The notes: generated by a model from the sequence alone, not told the origin. Positions 1-8,111 are shown, counted from the stretch's first letter. The stretch is 64,000 nt of DNA from Clostridia bacterium (GCA_017462985.1 JAFTQB010000016.1:33100-97099); one strand, 5' to 3'. Numbers and translations are program-made.

Positions 1-173
1 TAGGCGTGCGCCAGCTCGTGCAAAAGCGCGGATACCACCGCGAGCAAAAAAGAGGGGAGCGTACCCAAAAAGCATTGCGCCGCGCCGACGAGCAAAAAAA
101 GCGGATGAATGGAAACCTTTCCCCCGAAAAGGGAAAAGCGGCGTTTGCCGCTTTTTGCCGTGTTATTCTTCAA
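1..173 (-). CDS. spoIVFB: SpoIVFB-like M50 site-2 protease (N-terminus, cut by window edge)
   Basis: Only the first ~57 residues lie in the window. The minus-strand reading VSIHPLFLLVGAAQ, a hydrophobic helix and then HELAHA gives the zinc-binding HExxH of an intramembrane M50 protease. In spore formers SpoIVFB cleaves pro-sigma-K in the mother cell and is held inactive by SpoIVFA; the gene directly upstream here encodes a SpoIVFA-like protein, which supports the assignment. No ATG is present. The best in-frame start is a TTG at 173-171, inside the end of spoIVFA, giving an 11-nt overlap and translational coupling. A GC-rich hairpin near 130-155 falls inside this reading frame, so I do not call it a terminator. 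The start codon is uncertain; the family call is fairly firm. Confidence 0.72.
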   Translation of the reverse strand, partial: MKNNTAKSGKRRFSLFGGKVSIHPLFLLVGAAQCFLGTLPSFLLAVVSALLHELAHA

Positions 174-1194
174 CGATCCAAGCCAAGCCGCCCGTTTCCG
201 TAACTTCGAAACAGTTCAAAAGCTCTCCGTTTTCATACATCGTCATTTGCACTTCCCCCGTGCCGTCGCTGTACCCAATGGGTATATTGCTCTTTACGCT
301 ATCGCCCGCTTGCAACGGCGCGTAGGAAAGACCGCTGATCACCTCGGAAAAGGTGGGCGAATGGGCGATCTTCACCGTCCAAGTGCCGTTGCTTTCCTGC
401 AAAATTTCCGTTACCGTGCCGTCTACCGCAGGATATACGCAACCCTCGTCGGTGAACGATAAAACGCCCGTGGGGGAAACGGTGATTTCCGCGCTGTTAT
501 CGTAGATCACGCCCGAAAGCGTAAAATCTGCATAGGTGCGGCTGTCCGTTTCCTGCGGCTCTGCGGCAAGCGAGCGGAAAAAGGTGTTGATCGCGCTCGT
601 GGGCATAAACACGTTGGTGAGGAAGATCCCGAAGCAAAGCGCGCAAGCCGCGGCAACTTCCAGCCCGAAAATCAGCGAACTTCTGTCCTTTTTTTGCGCT
701 TTGACGGGTACAGGTGCGGATTCATTGCTGTTTTCCGCGCTCTCGCTCATCGTCAAAGCCGCCGCGGCGCTCGCCGCCGTTTCTTCCGCCGCTTCCGTTT
801 GTTCGATTTGCGTTTCTGCCGTCGTTTCACTCACGACTTCGTCGTCCACCTGCCATTCGTTTTTCTTTTTACCGAACAGCCGCGCGAAAAACGAAACCTT
901 TTTGCGCCGAGGAATGGGCACGGGCGCGCTTTCCACCGTTTCCGTTTGCGGCGTTTCCTGTGCCGTTTCTACGACGGTTTCGCCTGTTTGGGGGGCTGTT
1001 TCGTTCGTTTCCGTCGCCGCCGTCGTTGCGGCTGCTTCTTCCGCTTGCGCCTCGGGTGCGCCGTCGTTAACCTTCGAGATGACTTCCGCTTTTAAATCGG
1101 GTGTTTTTTTCGTTTTTCTGCCCCGTTTTTTCACGACGTTCACCGTCGATACGGGTATTTCCAGCATTTCGGCGTATTCCATTTCTTCCTGCAT
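163..1194 (-). CDS. spoIVFA: SpoIVFA-like membrane protein with degenerate M23-type domain
   Basis: 343 aa. The N-terminal ~170 residues are low complexity, rich in Ala, Glu, Thr and Pro, with a basic KKRGRKTKK stretch. One membrane helix lies at about 172-194, followed by a beta-rich external domain (about 230-343) that resembles a LytM/M23 fold: repeated Gly turns, YPAVDGTVTEI, KIAHSPTF, QAGDSV and PIGYSDGTG. The catalytic M23 histidine/aspartate set is not evident, as in SpoIVFA, which regulates rather than cuts. RBS GAAAGGAG sits just ahead of the ATG. It is followed by, and probably coupled to, the HELAHA protease gene. The long acidic N-terminal extension is unusual compared with Bacillus SpoIVFA. 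Identity rests on topology and gene order more than on sequence. Confidence 0.65.
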   Translation of the reverse strand: MQEEMEYAEMLEIPVSTVNVVKKRGRKTKKTPDLKAEVISKVNDGAPEAQAEEAAATTAATETNETAPQTGETVVETAQETPQTETVESAPVPIPRRKKVSFFARLFGKKKNEWQVDDEVVSETTAETQIEQTEAAEETAASAAAALTMSESAENSNESAPVPVKAQKKDRSSLIFGLEVAAACALCFGIFLTNVFMPTSAINTFFRSLAAEPQETDSRTYADFTLSGVIYDNSAEITVSPTGVLSFTDEGCVYPAVDGTVTEILQESNGTWTVKIAHSPTFSEVISGLSYAPLQAGDSVKSNIPIGYSDGTGEVQMTMYENGELLNCFEVTETGGLAWIVEE

Positions 1195-1283
1195 GATCCT
1201 TTCTCCTTTCGCTTGGTTTTTGTGCTGTACTCTAATATATGCGGCTTGTCTTTCATTTAGAACTTTTTTTTACGCAAAACTGC

Positions 1284-1312
1284 TTGATAAATTTTTTTAT
1301 ATGTGTTATACT
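1284..1312 (+). promoter_or_regulatory. Sigma-A-type promoter for the leader of the 75-aa gene
   Basis: TTGATA (1284-1289), 17-bp spacer, TATACT (1307-1312). Predicted start is near 1319, exactly where the left arm of a 15-bp inverted repeat begins, giving a 5' leader of about 230 nt before the ATG at 1552. Confidence 0.6.
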
Positions 1313-1318
1313 AAATAT

Positions 1319-1531
1319 GCCAAACCAATTGAATATTTAAGTAAGGATTATTTTTATCTCTAAAGGGATAATTATATCTTTTTTTGATCATATCTAAAGT
1401 GGATTTGATAAAAATGCAAATTCCGACTTTGGATATGAGCAAAAGAACTCGTTCTTGCTTTTTTTCAATTGGTTTGGCGACTACTGGAGTTTGCGTTTTT
1501 TGTGCGTTAACTTCGGTGAACGCACTTTTTT
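1319..1531 (+). ncRNA. Structured 5' leader with terminator-like hairpins (candidate cis-regulatory RNA)
   Basis: A perfect 15-bp inverted repeat (1319-1333 with 1464-1478) closes a structure whose interior holds a second long imperfect hairpin (1386-1407 with 1417-1440) and a small AGAAC/GTTCT stem (about 1444-1455). The right outer arm runs into a terminator-like stem, GCGACT with AGTTTGC (1477-1493), followed by T6. Next comes a clean terminator hairpin, GTGCGTT/AACGCAC with a TTCG-centred loop (1502-1525) and T6, immediately before the RBS AGGAGAGGAGG. The 3' part of the outer stem and the first terminator share bases, so they could be mutually exclusive. I do not recognise a known riboswitch class. 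This leader also accounts for the gene-free stretch 1195-1551. Confidence 0.5.
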
Positions 1532-1551
1532 ATTAGGAGAGGAGGCTATAA

Positions 1552-1779
1552 ATGAAATTGTCTAAAAGACACTTGCAGATGTCGGCGAGAAGACTTGTTG
1601 CGCTCGCAACCAGTCGAGAATTTCACACGTTCTATAACGCAAAAAAGGAAATGGACGTAGCGGAAGTTTGCTTGGTGAGTACTTTCGACGAAAAACAACG
1701 GGCGTTATATGAAGAATTTTGTAAAAAGAGAGAGCTTTTTTACGAATCGGCTGATAAACTTTACGTGGAAAGATTTTAA
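1552..1779 (+). CDS. Small basic protein of unknown function
   Basis: 75 aa, starting MKLSKRHLQMSARR, with strong RBS AGGAGAGGAGG 7 nt upstream. The sequence is helical-looking and soluble, has no membrane segment, one Cys, and a basic N-terminus with a mixed-charge C-terminus. I do not recognise the family. It stands alone between its own long structured leader and a bidirectional terminator, so its expression appears separately controlled. The strong RBS, promoter and terminator make it likely to be a real gene despite its size. Confidence 0.55.
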   Translation: MKLSKRHLQMSARRLVALATSREFHTFYNAKKEMDVAEVCLVSTFDEKQRALYEEFCKKRELFYESADKLYVERF

Positions 1780-1807
1780 TAAGCGCGCAGGGCTGTTGAG
1801 AAACTAA

Positions 1808-1843
1808 AAAAAGACTAACGAAAATTTTTCGTTAGTCTTTTTG
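1808..1843. terminator. Bidirectional terminator
   Basis: AAAAAGACTAACGAAAA pairs with TTTTTCGTTAGTCTTTTT, a long AT-flanked stem able to end both the 75-aa gene (plus) and the permease gene (minus). Confidence 0.85.
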
Positions 1844-1857
1844 TTGCTTAAAAATTC

Positions 1858-3315
1858 TTATTCAGCCGTTTCTTCCGTCGTTTCGGCGGGAGTTTCTTCC
1901 GCTGCCGTTGCGATTGCGCCAGTTTCCGTTTTCTTGGCGTCCTTATCCTTCAAAATAAGGTTGAGCACGATGCCGAGGATCATCGCCACAGCCGTCGAAG
2001 TGATGGTGATGGATTGATCGCCCGCAGGGATCTGAATGGTCAAGCCGCCGATACCCGCAACGAGGATTGCCGCCGCGATGAAGATATTGCGCGTTTTGCC
2101 GAAGTCGATCTGTTCGTTGATGAGCATTTTTACGCCCGAAGAAGCGATGAAACCGTAAAGAATGAGCGATACGCCGCCCGTTACGCAAGCGGGGATCGTC
2201 TGCACGACCGTCATAAGCGGCGTGAAAAGTCCGAGGACGATGGTTGCGAAGCAAGCCGTTACGATAACGTTGACGGAAGCAACTTTCGTTACGCCCACAA
2301 CCGCTACGTTTTCGCCGTAGGTGGTGTTCGCGCAGCCGCAAAGCAAGCCGGAAACCGCCGTTGCAACGCCGTCGCCGATCAGCGTGTTGGAAAGACCGGG
2401 GTCTTTCAAGAGGTCTCTATGGATAATGCCCGAAAGGTTAAGATGATCGCCGATGTGTTCGCAGATGGTAACGAACGATACGGGAACGAACGCCAAAACG
2501 ATCGTGATGAGCTGGCTCCATTCGAAGGTGCCGTTGTTCCATTCCAAGAACGCGAAGCAATCGTAGCCGATGATCGAGCTTGCCGAGAAGTTTTCGAAGT
2601 TGCTGATGATAGGCGAGAAGTCGATTACTTTTGCGTAATCCCAATTTGCCGCGTAGCCGATGCCCGTCCAAACGAGCGACATCGCGTAGCCCGCGAGCAT
2701 ACCGATCACGAAAGGAATGAGCGAAAGAGTGCCCTTTCCGTAATGCGCCGTGATCGCCGTAACGACCATTGCCGTTAAGCCGCAGAAAATATAGATAAGG
2801 TTATAATTTGCCGCCGAAACGTTCACGCCCGTAAGGTTGTTGATCGCCGAGCCTGCAAGACCCAAACCGATAACCATGATAACGGGGCCGACGACGATGG
2901 TGGGAAGCAATTTAAACAACCAGCCCGTGCCTGCCTTTTTGATGATGAGCGCAACGATCACGTAGATCAATCCCACGAGAACCATACCGATTGCAAGCGC
3001 GAGATAGTTGCCCGTGTTTGCGTCGTTGGGATTTGCGTCCAAGCCGAACGCTACGATCATCGACGAGATATACGCGAACGACGATGAAAGCACGACGGGG
3101 GATTTCTTTTGCGTGAACAAAATATAGATGAGCGTACCTACGCCCGCCGAAATGATCGTCGCGGGGATAGAAGTACCCACGATCAGAGGTACGGTGATAC
3201 AGGCAACGAACATCGCCAAGATGTGCTGGATCGAAAGAACAGCCCATTTGCCTTTGGTGGGCGGGTTTTCGTGCACGTCTAAAACGAGGTCGTTTTTAGG
3301 GTTGGTGTTTTCCAT
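1858..3315 (-). CDS. uraA: NCS2-family uracil/xanthine permease
   Basis: 485 aa from ATG 3315 (MENTNPK). RBS AAGGAG fixes this start; an in-frame upstream extension is possible but has no RBS. It imports nucleobases by cation symport. Family marks are the first helix block QHILAMFVACITVPLIVG, about 12-14 hydrophobic segments, and the substrate-site helix CGCANTTYGENVAVVGVTKV, which matches the NCS2 TTYGEN signature. The C-terminus is Glu/Thr/Ala-rich and cytoplasmic. Monocistronic: own consensus promoter upstream and a bidirectional terminator downstream. Uracil and xanthine subtypes cannot be separated with certainty by eye; the pattern is closest to UraA/PyrP. Confidence 0.88.
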   Translation of the reverse strand: MENTNPKNDLVLDVHENPPTKGKWAVLSIQHILAMFVACITVPLIVGTSIPATIISAGVGTLIYILFTQKKSPVVLSSSFAYISSMIVAFGLDANPNDANTGNYLALAIGMVLVGLIYVIVALIIKKAGTGWLFKLLPTIVVGPVIMVIGLGLAGSAINNLTGVNVSAANYNLIYIFCGLTAMVVTAITAHYGKGTLSLIPFVIGMLAGYAMSLVWTGIGYAANWDYAKVIDFSPIISNFENFSASSIIGYDCFAFLEWNNGTFEWSQLITIVLAFVPVSFVTICEHIGDHLNLSGIIHRDLLKDPGLSNTLIGDGVATAVSGLLCGCANTTYGENVAVVGVTKVASVNVIVTACFATIVLGLFTPLMTVVQTIPACVTGGVSLILYGFIASSGVKMLINEQIDFGKTRNIFIAAAILVAGIGGLTIQIPAGDQSITITSTAVAMILGIVLNLILKDKDAKKTETGAIATAAEETPAETTEETAE

Positions 3316-3375
3316 AAAGCTTACTCCTTGTATTTTTTTTCTTTCGTACGCGTACGCGCGCACGCCATTACCAAT

Positions 3376-3404
3376 ATTATACAACGCCTTTTTTCATTTG
3401 TCAA
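3376..3404 (-). promoter_or_regulatory. Consensus promoter of the NCS2 permease gene
   Basis: Minus strand: TTGACA (3404-3399), 17-bp spacer, TATAAT (3381-3376), a perfect sigma-A match. The leader to the ATG is about 55 nt. Confidence 0.85.
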
Positions 3405-3413
3405 TAGGCAAAA

Positions 3414-3446
3414 CAAAAAAAGCGCAAAGGAAATTTCCCTTTACGC
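3414..3446 (-). terminator. Terminator after the ssb-like gene
   Basis: On the minus strand GCGTAAAGGG / (C)CCTTTGCGC-type stem followed by T7. It lies about 110 nt after the SSB stop codon and just upstream of the permease promoter. Confidence 0.75.
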
Positions 3447-3558
3447 ATTTTGTCCATACTTTTTGCGTATGATATAAATTATCATTATACCTAAACGCTA
3501 TTAATTTTTTTAAATTACTACCTGCCTTTCTATAATTTTAAAAGCATATGAACGATAA

Positions 3559-4257
3559 TTATATCACCGTATCGACGGGATTACTTGAAAAAGGCACGGA
3601 ATACAATTCGAATTCGCTTTCGATATCAAAATCCTCGGCGGCGTCGAACGCGGCGAGTTTGGAAACGGAAACCTCGTAAGCCGTCATCGTGCGAATATCC
3701 GTTTCGGAAAGCTTCTTTTGGTATTCGCGGCTTTGGATGCGCCCCGATACGGCTACACGATCGCCCACGTTCAGCGTTTTTACGAACCTTGCGTTTCTGC
3801 CCCAAGCGATGCAGGGGATATAATCGGATTTATTGTACGCGCGGTTGACGGCGACGAGGATATCCGCGATTTCGCGGTTAAAAGGCGTGGTGCGGTAGAC
3901 GGGCGGTTTGCAAATATAGCCGCTCAAAAGAATACTGTTGGGGTTTTTGTCCGCTTCTTCTTTTACAAGCTCGCGGATAAATACGGTGAGCATCAATCTC
4001 GATTTACCGTTTTCGATTTTGTTATAGCTTCTAAACTGCCCCACGGCGCAAATCGTCTGCCCTTTTTTCAGATCGCCGCCCGCAATCAAGCGTTCGGAAA
4101 CGGTAACGGGCAAAATATCCGCTTGCCCCGAAAGCCGCACGACTTTTACGAAAAATTCGTAGAAGCCCTCGCCGTATACCTCGTGAGAAAATCTCGCGTC
4201 GCTGACGATCTCGCCCATCACGTATACCTTGTTGTTTTTTTCGTTGTTGTAGTTCAT
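3559..4257 (-). CDS. Two-OB-fold single-stranded DNA-binding protein
   Basis: 232 aa, start supported by GGAGG six nt ahead of the ATG. Two SSB-like OB folds follow each other: about 8-100 (KVYVMGEIVSDARFS... GQFRSY) and about 106-205 (ILLSGYICKPPVYRTTPF... AWGRNARFVKTLNVGDRVAVSGRIQSREY). The second has the classic SSB order of strand, aromatic W-G and GDRV..GR. It lacks the glycine-rich linker and DDDIPF-type acidic tip of canonical Ssb, so it is probably a specialised paralogue rather than the replicative SSB. It lies 48 nt downstream of the PdaB-like gene and is probably co-transcribed with it. A double-domain SSB is known in Clostridia; its exact role is unknown to me. Confidence 0.75.
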   Translation of the reverse strand: MNYNNEKNNKVYVMGEIVSDARFSHEVYGEGFYEFFVKVVRLSGQADILPVTVSERLIAGGDLKKGQTICAVGQFRSYNKIENGKSRLMLTVFIRELVKEEADKNPNSILLSGYICKPPVYRTTPFNREIADILVAVNRAYNKSDYIPCIAWGRNARFVKTLNVGDRVAVSGRIQSREYQKKLSETDIRTMTAYEVSVSKLAAFDAAEDFDIESEFELYSVPFSSNPVDTVI

Positions 4258-4305
4258 AGAGTACCTCCATCTCGTTTTGCGATTTGTTTTTTTTGTAATA
4301 TTTTC

Positions 4306-5097
4306 TCACGCGGTGGCGGAGCGTTGTCTGCCCGTGTGATCGATAACGTAATTATCTTTATAAATCAACTCCCCGATCGGTACGAATTCGTAGCCGCGGT
4401 TTTGCAGCGTGGAAAAGATCATCGGGAGCGCTTCGGCGGTATGTAAGCCGTTGTTGTGGCAAAGAATGATCGAGCCTTCCTTTACGCCGTTGATGATCCG
4501 AAGGGAAATTTCCGTAGCGGAAAGGTTTTTCCAATCGAGCGAATCCACGTCCCATTGAATGGTGTATAAGCCCATTTCTTTCGCCGTATCGATCAAAAGA
4601 TTATTATAATCCCCGTAGGGAGGGCGGAAAAGCGTGGGTTTTACGCCCGTTACCCGTTCGATCGCCTGCGAGGACGAGGAAAGCTCTTCCCGTATTTCCG
4701 CTTGCGAAAGCTTGCTCATATACGGGTGCGTTTTGCTGTGCGTGCCCAACTCGTGCCCCGCTTCCACGATCTTTTTCGCGTATTCGGGGTATTTTTCCAC
4801 CCAAAATTCCACGGCGAAAAAGGTGCATTTTACGTTATGCGTTTCCAAATGCTCTAAAAGCTGATCGGTGTATTCCACGCCCCAAGCGCAATCGAACGAG
4901 ATAGAAATTTTCTTTTCCGTGCGCTCCACCGAATAGATAGGCAAAGATCTCGGCGCGCTTGCGGCGGGTACGGCGGCAAAAAAATAAGCGCGTAACGAAA
5001 ACAGCGCGGCAAGCCATACGGCGAGCGAGATCACGGCGGTTCGCAGCGCGGGAAACGCGCGGCGCGGCTTTTTTGCGAAAAATCCAACGATTTTCAT
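4306..5097 (-). CDS. pdaB: PdaB-like polysaccharide deacetylase, membrane anchored
   Basis: 263 aa. A basic N-terminus and one membrane helix (about 18-42) precede a NodB domain. Motifs seen: SFDCAWG (motif 1), THSKTHP (metal His pair), RPPYGDYN (motif 3), DVDSLDW (motif 4) and ILCHNN (motif 5). Motif 1 reads F-D-C where most NodB enzymes have F-D-D, so the second Asp, usually a metal ligand, is replaced; PdaB-type sporulation proteins show the same variation (FDISWG). The family acts on N-acetylglucosamine or muramic residues of wall or spore cortex. Residues outside the motifs match PdaB better than PdaA. Catalytic activity is therefore uncertain. It heads the minus-strand pair with the SSB-like gene. 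Confidence 0.8.
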   Translation of the reverse strand: MKIVGFFAKKPRRAFPALRTAVISLAVWLAALFSLRAYFFAAVPAASAPRSLPIYSVERTEKKISISFDCAWGVEYTDQLLEHLETHNVKCTFFAVEFWVEKYPEYAKKIVEAGHELGTHSKTHPYMSKLSQAEIREELSSSSQAIERVTGVKPTLFRPPYGDYNNLLIDTAKEMGLYTIQWDVDSLDWKNLSATEISLRIINGVKEGSIILCHNNGLHTAEALPMIFSTLQNRGYEFVPIGELIYKDNYVIDHTGRQRSATA

Positions 5098-5285
5098 GCG
5101 ATTGACTCCATTGTAGCGTATTTTTGCAGTCGTATTGCGGCAAACAAGTGCGAATTATGGCAAAGAAAGTCGAAACGCTTTTGCCGCGGGAACGCTTGGT
5201 TTACTCTATGCGGGGAATTTTTCGGATATGCCCCGCAGAGCTGTAAAATTTGCGGTTTTTCCGTAAAATTTTGTGTGAAAACCTC

Positions 5286-5314
5286 TTGCGTAGCGCGCAA
5301 AAAAATGGTATACT
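5286..5314 (+). promoter_or_regulatory. Promoter of the ABC exporter operon
   Basis: TTGCGT (5286-5291), 17-bp spacer, TATACT (5309-5314), 27 nt ahead of the ATG at 5341, with RBS AAGGAG. Confidence 0.65.
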
Positions 5315-5340
5315 AAGCCAAAGAAAATAAGGAGAAAAAT

Positions 5341-6120
5341 ATGGAAGAAAATATCTTGGAAGTAAAAGCGCTTCGAAAAGTATTTAAGCTTTCTAAAAAA
5401 CAACAGCGGCTGGAAAAGACGAACGCGGCGCAAAGGGTGGCGGTAGACGGGCTTTCGTTCAACGTCAAGCGCGGCGAAATTTACGGTCTGCTCGGCCCGA
5501 ACGGCGCAGGAAAAACCACAACGCTTCGTATGTTGTCCACGCTCGTCAAGCCCGACGAGGGGGATGCGGAGCTGTTTGGCTTCAGCATTTTAAAGGACGC
5601 GGAAAAGGTGCGCCAAAAGATCGGTTTTTTGACGAGCGAATTAAAGCCCGACGAGTTTTTCACGCCCGATTACTTATTCGATTTTTACAGCGAACTGTAC
5701 AATATCCCCACCCATGTACGCGACGAACGCAAAAAGGAGCTGTTTTCGCGCTTTGGGATCGAAAAGTTTGCGCAAACGAAGATCGCCGAGCTTTCTACGG
5801 GTATGAAGCAAAAGGTGAGCATTGCCATTTCCCTTGTCAACGATCCCGATCTGATCATTTTCGACGAGCCGACGAACGGCTTGGACGTATTGACGGCAAA
5901 GACGGTGACCGACTTTTTATCAGAGCTTCGTTCGCGCGGTAAGACGGTGCTTTTATCCACGCATATTTTTTCGCTCGTGGAAAAGATTTGCGATCGCGTG
6001 GGCGTGATCATCGACGGGAAAATGGCGCTTGAGGGGGATGTGAAAGAACTGACGGCAGAAAAGGATTTAGAGGAAGTCTTTTTCGATTTGTATGCGCGTA
6101 TTGCGGGAGGTGAACAATGA
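5341..6120 (+). CDS. natA: ABC transporter ATP-binding protein, NatA-like
   Basis: 259 aa. Complete nucleotide-binding domain: Walker A GPNGAGKTT (about 52-60), signature LSTGMKQK (about 151-158), Walker B LIIFDEP followed by the D-loop NGLD (about 171-181), and switch His in LLSTHIF. It pairs with the ABC-2 permease that begins inside its last codon (ATGA overlap), typical of NatAB-type exporters that move Na+ or drugs outward. The stretch after residue 15 (KLSKKQQRLEKTNAAQRVAVDGLSF) matches NatA layouts, in which a short insert precedes the core. The substrate cannot be read from sequence. Confidence 0.85.
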   Translation: MEENILEVKALRKVFKLSKKQQRLEKTNAAQRVAVDGLSFNVKRGEIYGLLGPNGAGKTTTLRMLSTLVKPDEGDAELFGFSILKDAEKVRQKIGFLTSELKPDEFFTPDYLFDFYSELYNIPTHVRDERKKELFSRFGIEKFAQTKIAELSTGMKQKVSIAISLVNDPDLIIFDEPTNGLDVLTAKTVTDFLSELRSRGKTVLLSTHIFSLVEKICDRVGVIIDGKMALEGDVKELTAEKDLEEVFFDLYARIAGGEQ

Positions 6121-7265
6121 AATTTTCGACGATTTGGACGGTGATCCGCAAGGAATTTGCGCGGTTTTTCAAGGATCGGCGTTTGGTGACGGCTTTATTT
6201 TTGCCGGGTATCCTCATCTACGTGATTTATTCGCTTTTGGGAGGCGTGATGACGGATATGCTTGAGGCTCCCGAAGATTATCAATATACCGTTTGCACGG
6301 TCAACGCGCCCGAATGGTTTAACGAAACGGCGTTTTCCGATTTCGGGGATTTTTTGTTTGAAGCGGGCGCGGAAGAAAACGAGCAGGAATACCTTGATCG
6401 ACTGCGTGAAGAAACGCTGGACGCATACCTAGTATTTCCTGACGGCTTCACGGGCGAGGCTAACGGCGGCGTGTACGAAGAGGTGAAGCTGTATACGAAT
6501 TCTGTGAGCACTACTTCTACTACGGCGGGTCAAGTGCTTTCAAGCGTGCTGAGCGTGATGCAATACGGCGCGCCGAAATTTTTGGTAACGCCGAGCGACG
6601 TCGCCACGGAACAGGATTTTTCGGGCATGATGTTTTCGATGATTGCGCCGATGCTCGTTTTGATGCTACTGTTTTCGGGCTGTATTTCGATCGCGCCCGA
6701 ATCGATCGCGGGCGAAAAGGAACGCGGATCGTTTGCAACGTTGCTCGTTACGCCCGTCAAGCGCAGCCATATCGCAATCGGCAAGATCGTTGCCCTTTCC
6801 GCGATTTCGCTTCTCAGCGGCGTTTGTAGCTTTATCGGCGTAGTGCTCTCGCTTCCCAAGCTGATGGGCGGCGACGCGTTGGGGTTGGGAAGCGTTTCCT
6901 ATGCGTTCACCGATTATTTATTGCTTCTTGCCGTCGTGCTTTCGTCCGTGCTTGTTATGGTGGCGCTCGCATCGATCGCTTCCGCGCTTGCAAAGAGCGT
7001 AAAGGAAGCGACGGGCTTCATCGGACCGCTTACGATTTTAATGATGCTCGTGGGCTTGGTTTCGTCGTTCTTGGACGGGAACGCGTGGTATTTTTATTTG
7101 ATCCCCTTGCTCAACAGCGCGACGGCGATGAGCGGGATTTTCTCGTTTGCGGCACAGCCTTGGTTCGTATTGATCACGGTCGCGGTGAATTTAGCGGTTG
7201 CGTTCGGGCTTTCTTGGCTTTTGACGAAGATGTTCGATAGCGAAAAGATTATGTTTTCCAAGTAG
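6117..7265 (+). CDS. natB: ABC-2 type permease, NatB-like
   Basis: 382 aa. One N-terminal membrane helix (about 22-45: LVTALFLPGILIYVIYSLLGG) is followed by an external domain of about 130 residues and then five or six membrane helices (from about 178 to the end), the ABC-2 layout of NatB/YhaP. The cytosolic coupling segment CISIAPESIAGEKERGSF is the conserved ABC-2 E-R-G block (typically IAxEKERGT). It overlaps natA by 4 nt (ATGA), so synthesis is coupled. Probable exporter of ions or small amphiphiles; substrate unknown. Confidence 0.83.
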   Translation: MKFSTIWTVIRKEFARFFKDRRLVTALFLPGILIYVIYSLLGGVMTDMLEAPEDYQYTVCTVNAPEWFNETAFSDFGDFLFEAGAEENEQEYLDRLREETLDAYLVFPDGFTGEANGGVYEEVKLYTNSVSTTSTTAGQVLSSVLSVMQYGAPKFLVTPSDVATEQDFSGMMFSMIAPMLVLMLLFSGCISIAPESIAGEKERGSFATLLVTPVKRSHIAIGKIVALSAISLLSGVCSFIGVVLSLPKLMGGDALGLGSVSYAFTDYLLLLAVVLSSVLVMVALASIASALAKSVKEATGFIGPLTILMMLVGLVSSFLDGNAWYFYLIPLLNSATAMSGIFSFAAQPWFVLITVAVNLAVAFGLSWLLTKMFDSEKIMFSK

Positions 7266-7291
7266 AAATGCAATTTATACGCCGTCGGGAG

Positions 7292-7320
7292 TTGATTTTT
7301 TTGCAATCGTGTTGTATAAT
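7292..7320 (+). promoter_or_regulatory. Promoter abutting a possible leaderless gene
   Basis: TTGATT (7292-7297), 17-bp spacer, TATAAT (7315-7320). The predicted start near 7327 is only about 3 nt before the ATG at 7330. Confidence 0.6.
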
Positions 7321-7329
7321 AATAGTATT

Positions 7330-7584
7330 ATGAAGATTTGGGCAAAGCTGCTCGTCGGCGGCAAGATCAAAAAACAAATGGTATACGAAAAGGACGAAAA
7401 GCTCACCTATTCGCACTTTTTCGACTATTTGACGGAAATTTCACAGGCGTTGGATATTCCCACCCCCGTGTTGATGAAAGCGCATATTTTTAATTTTGCG
7501 AAGTTCAATCACGTCAAATTCGTCGCAAGGGATTTCGTGGAGAGTTTTTCCTACGATCAACTGTTCTTGGAAAATTTGTTCTGA
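7330..7584 (+). CDS. Small conserved-looking protein of unknown function
   Basis: 84 aa from ATG 7330 (MKIWAKLLVGGKIKKQ). No Shine-Dalgarno is visible, and the consensus -10 box ends 9 nt before the ATG, so the mRNA may be leaderless or nearly so; the in-frame GTG at 7309 lies inside the promoter and is rejected. Strand-rich start, then helices with HFFDYLTEISQALDIPTP and a C-terminal FSYDQLFLENLF. No membrane segment and no Cys. I do not recognise the domain. It lies between natB and the Lrp-type regulator, 34 nt ahead of the latter, and could be co-transcribed with it. Confidence 0.6.
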   Translation: MKIWAKLLVGGKIKKQMVYEKDEKLTYSHFFDYLTEISQALDIPTPVLMKAHIFNFAKFNHVKFVARDFVESFSYDQLFLENLF

Positions 7585-7618
7585 GAACCGAAAGAATATT
7601 ATACGATAGGAGCGATAT

Positions 7619-8107
7619 ATGAATATTTTGGAACAAGGCGTATTGGAACTTTTAAAAAGCGACGCGCGGCTGTCTGCCAAAGAGATTGCCGCGAGCCTCG
7701 GCGAGAGCGAAGCCGCCGTAAAGGCGTGCATTTCCGCGCTTGAAAATTCGGGCGCAATCGTGAAGTATACGGCGATCGTCAACGGCGAAAAAACGGACGA
7801 CGAGCTGGTGGAAGCGCTCATCGAAGTTAAGGTTACCCCCAAATGCGTCGAGGGCTTCGACGGGATCGCAAAACAGATCGCCGCGTTCCCCGAAGTCAAG
7901 GGCGTGTATTTGATGAGCGGCGCTTACGACCTCGCCGTGTTCATCGAGGACGCGTCGTTGCAAAAGGTGGCGAGGTTCGTTTCCGAACGCATTTCTACGT
8001 TCGACGGCGTGATTTCCACCGCCACGCATTTTATCTTGAAAAAATACAAACTCGAAGGGGTATGCACGGAAAAGGACGAGGATCGCCGTATCTCCGTGCA
8101 GGCGTAA
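7619..8107 (+). CDS. Lrp/AsnC-family transcriptional regulator
   Basis: 162 aa. N-terminal winged helix-turn-helix (about 1-55: LLKSDARLSAKEIAASLGESEAAVKACISALENSG) and a C-terminal RAM ligand/assembly domain (about 65-145: ALIEVKVTPKCVEGFDGIAKQI... VKGVYLMSGAYDLAVFI). These proteins form octamers and respond to amino acids. It sits 4 nt ahead of a class I aminotransferase, a common pairing in Clostridia, so its ligand is probably the amino acid handled by that enzyme. RBS AGGAGCG precedes the ATG. Confidence 0.9.
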   Translation: MNILEQGVLELLKSDARLSAKEIAASLGESEAAVKACISALENSGAIVKYTAIVNGEKTDDELVEALIEVKVTPKCVEGFDGIAKQIAAFPEVKGVYLMSGAYDLAVFIEDASLQKVARFVSERISTFDGVISTATHFILKKYKLEGVCTEKDEDRRISVQA

Positions 8108-8111
8108 GGCT

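Noticed and set aside
126-157. GC-rich hairpin AAAGCGGC/GCCGCTTT as a terminator after the SpoIVFA-like gene
   Set aside because: The HELAHA frame appears to run through it from an overlapping TTG start, and M50 proteases follow SpoIVFA in spore formers; it may still shape translation.
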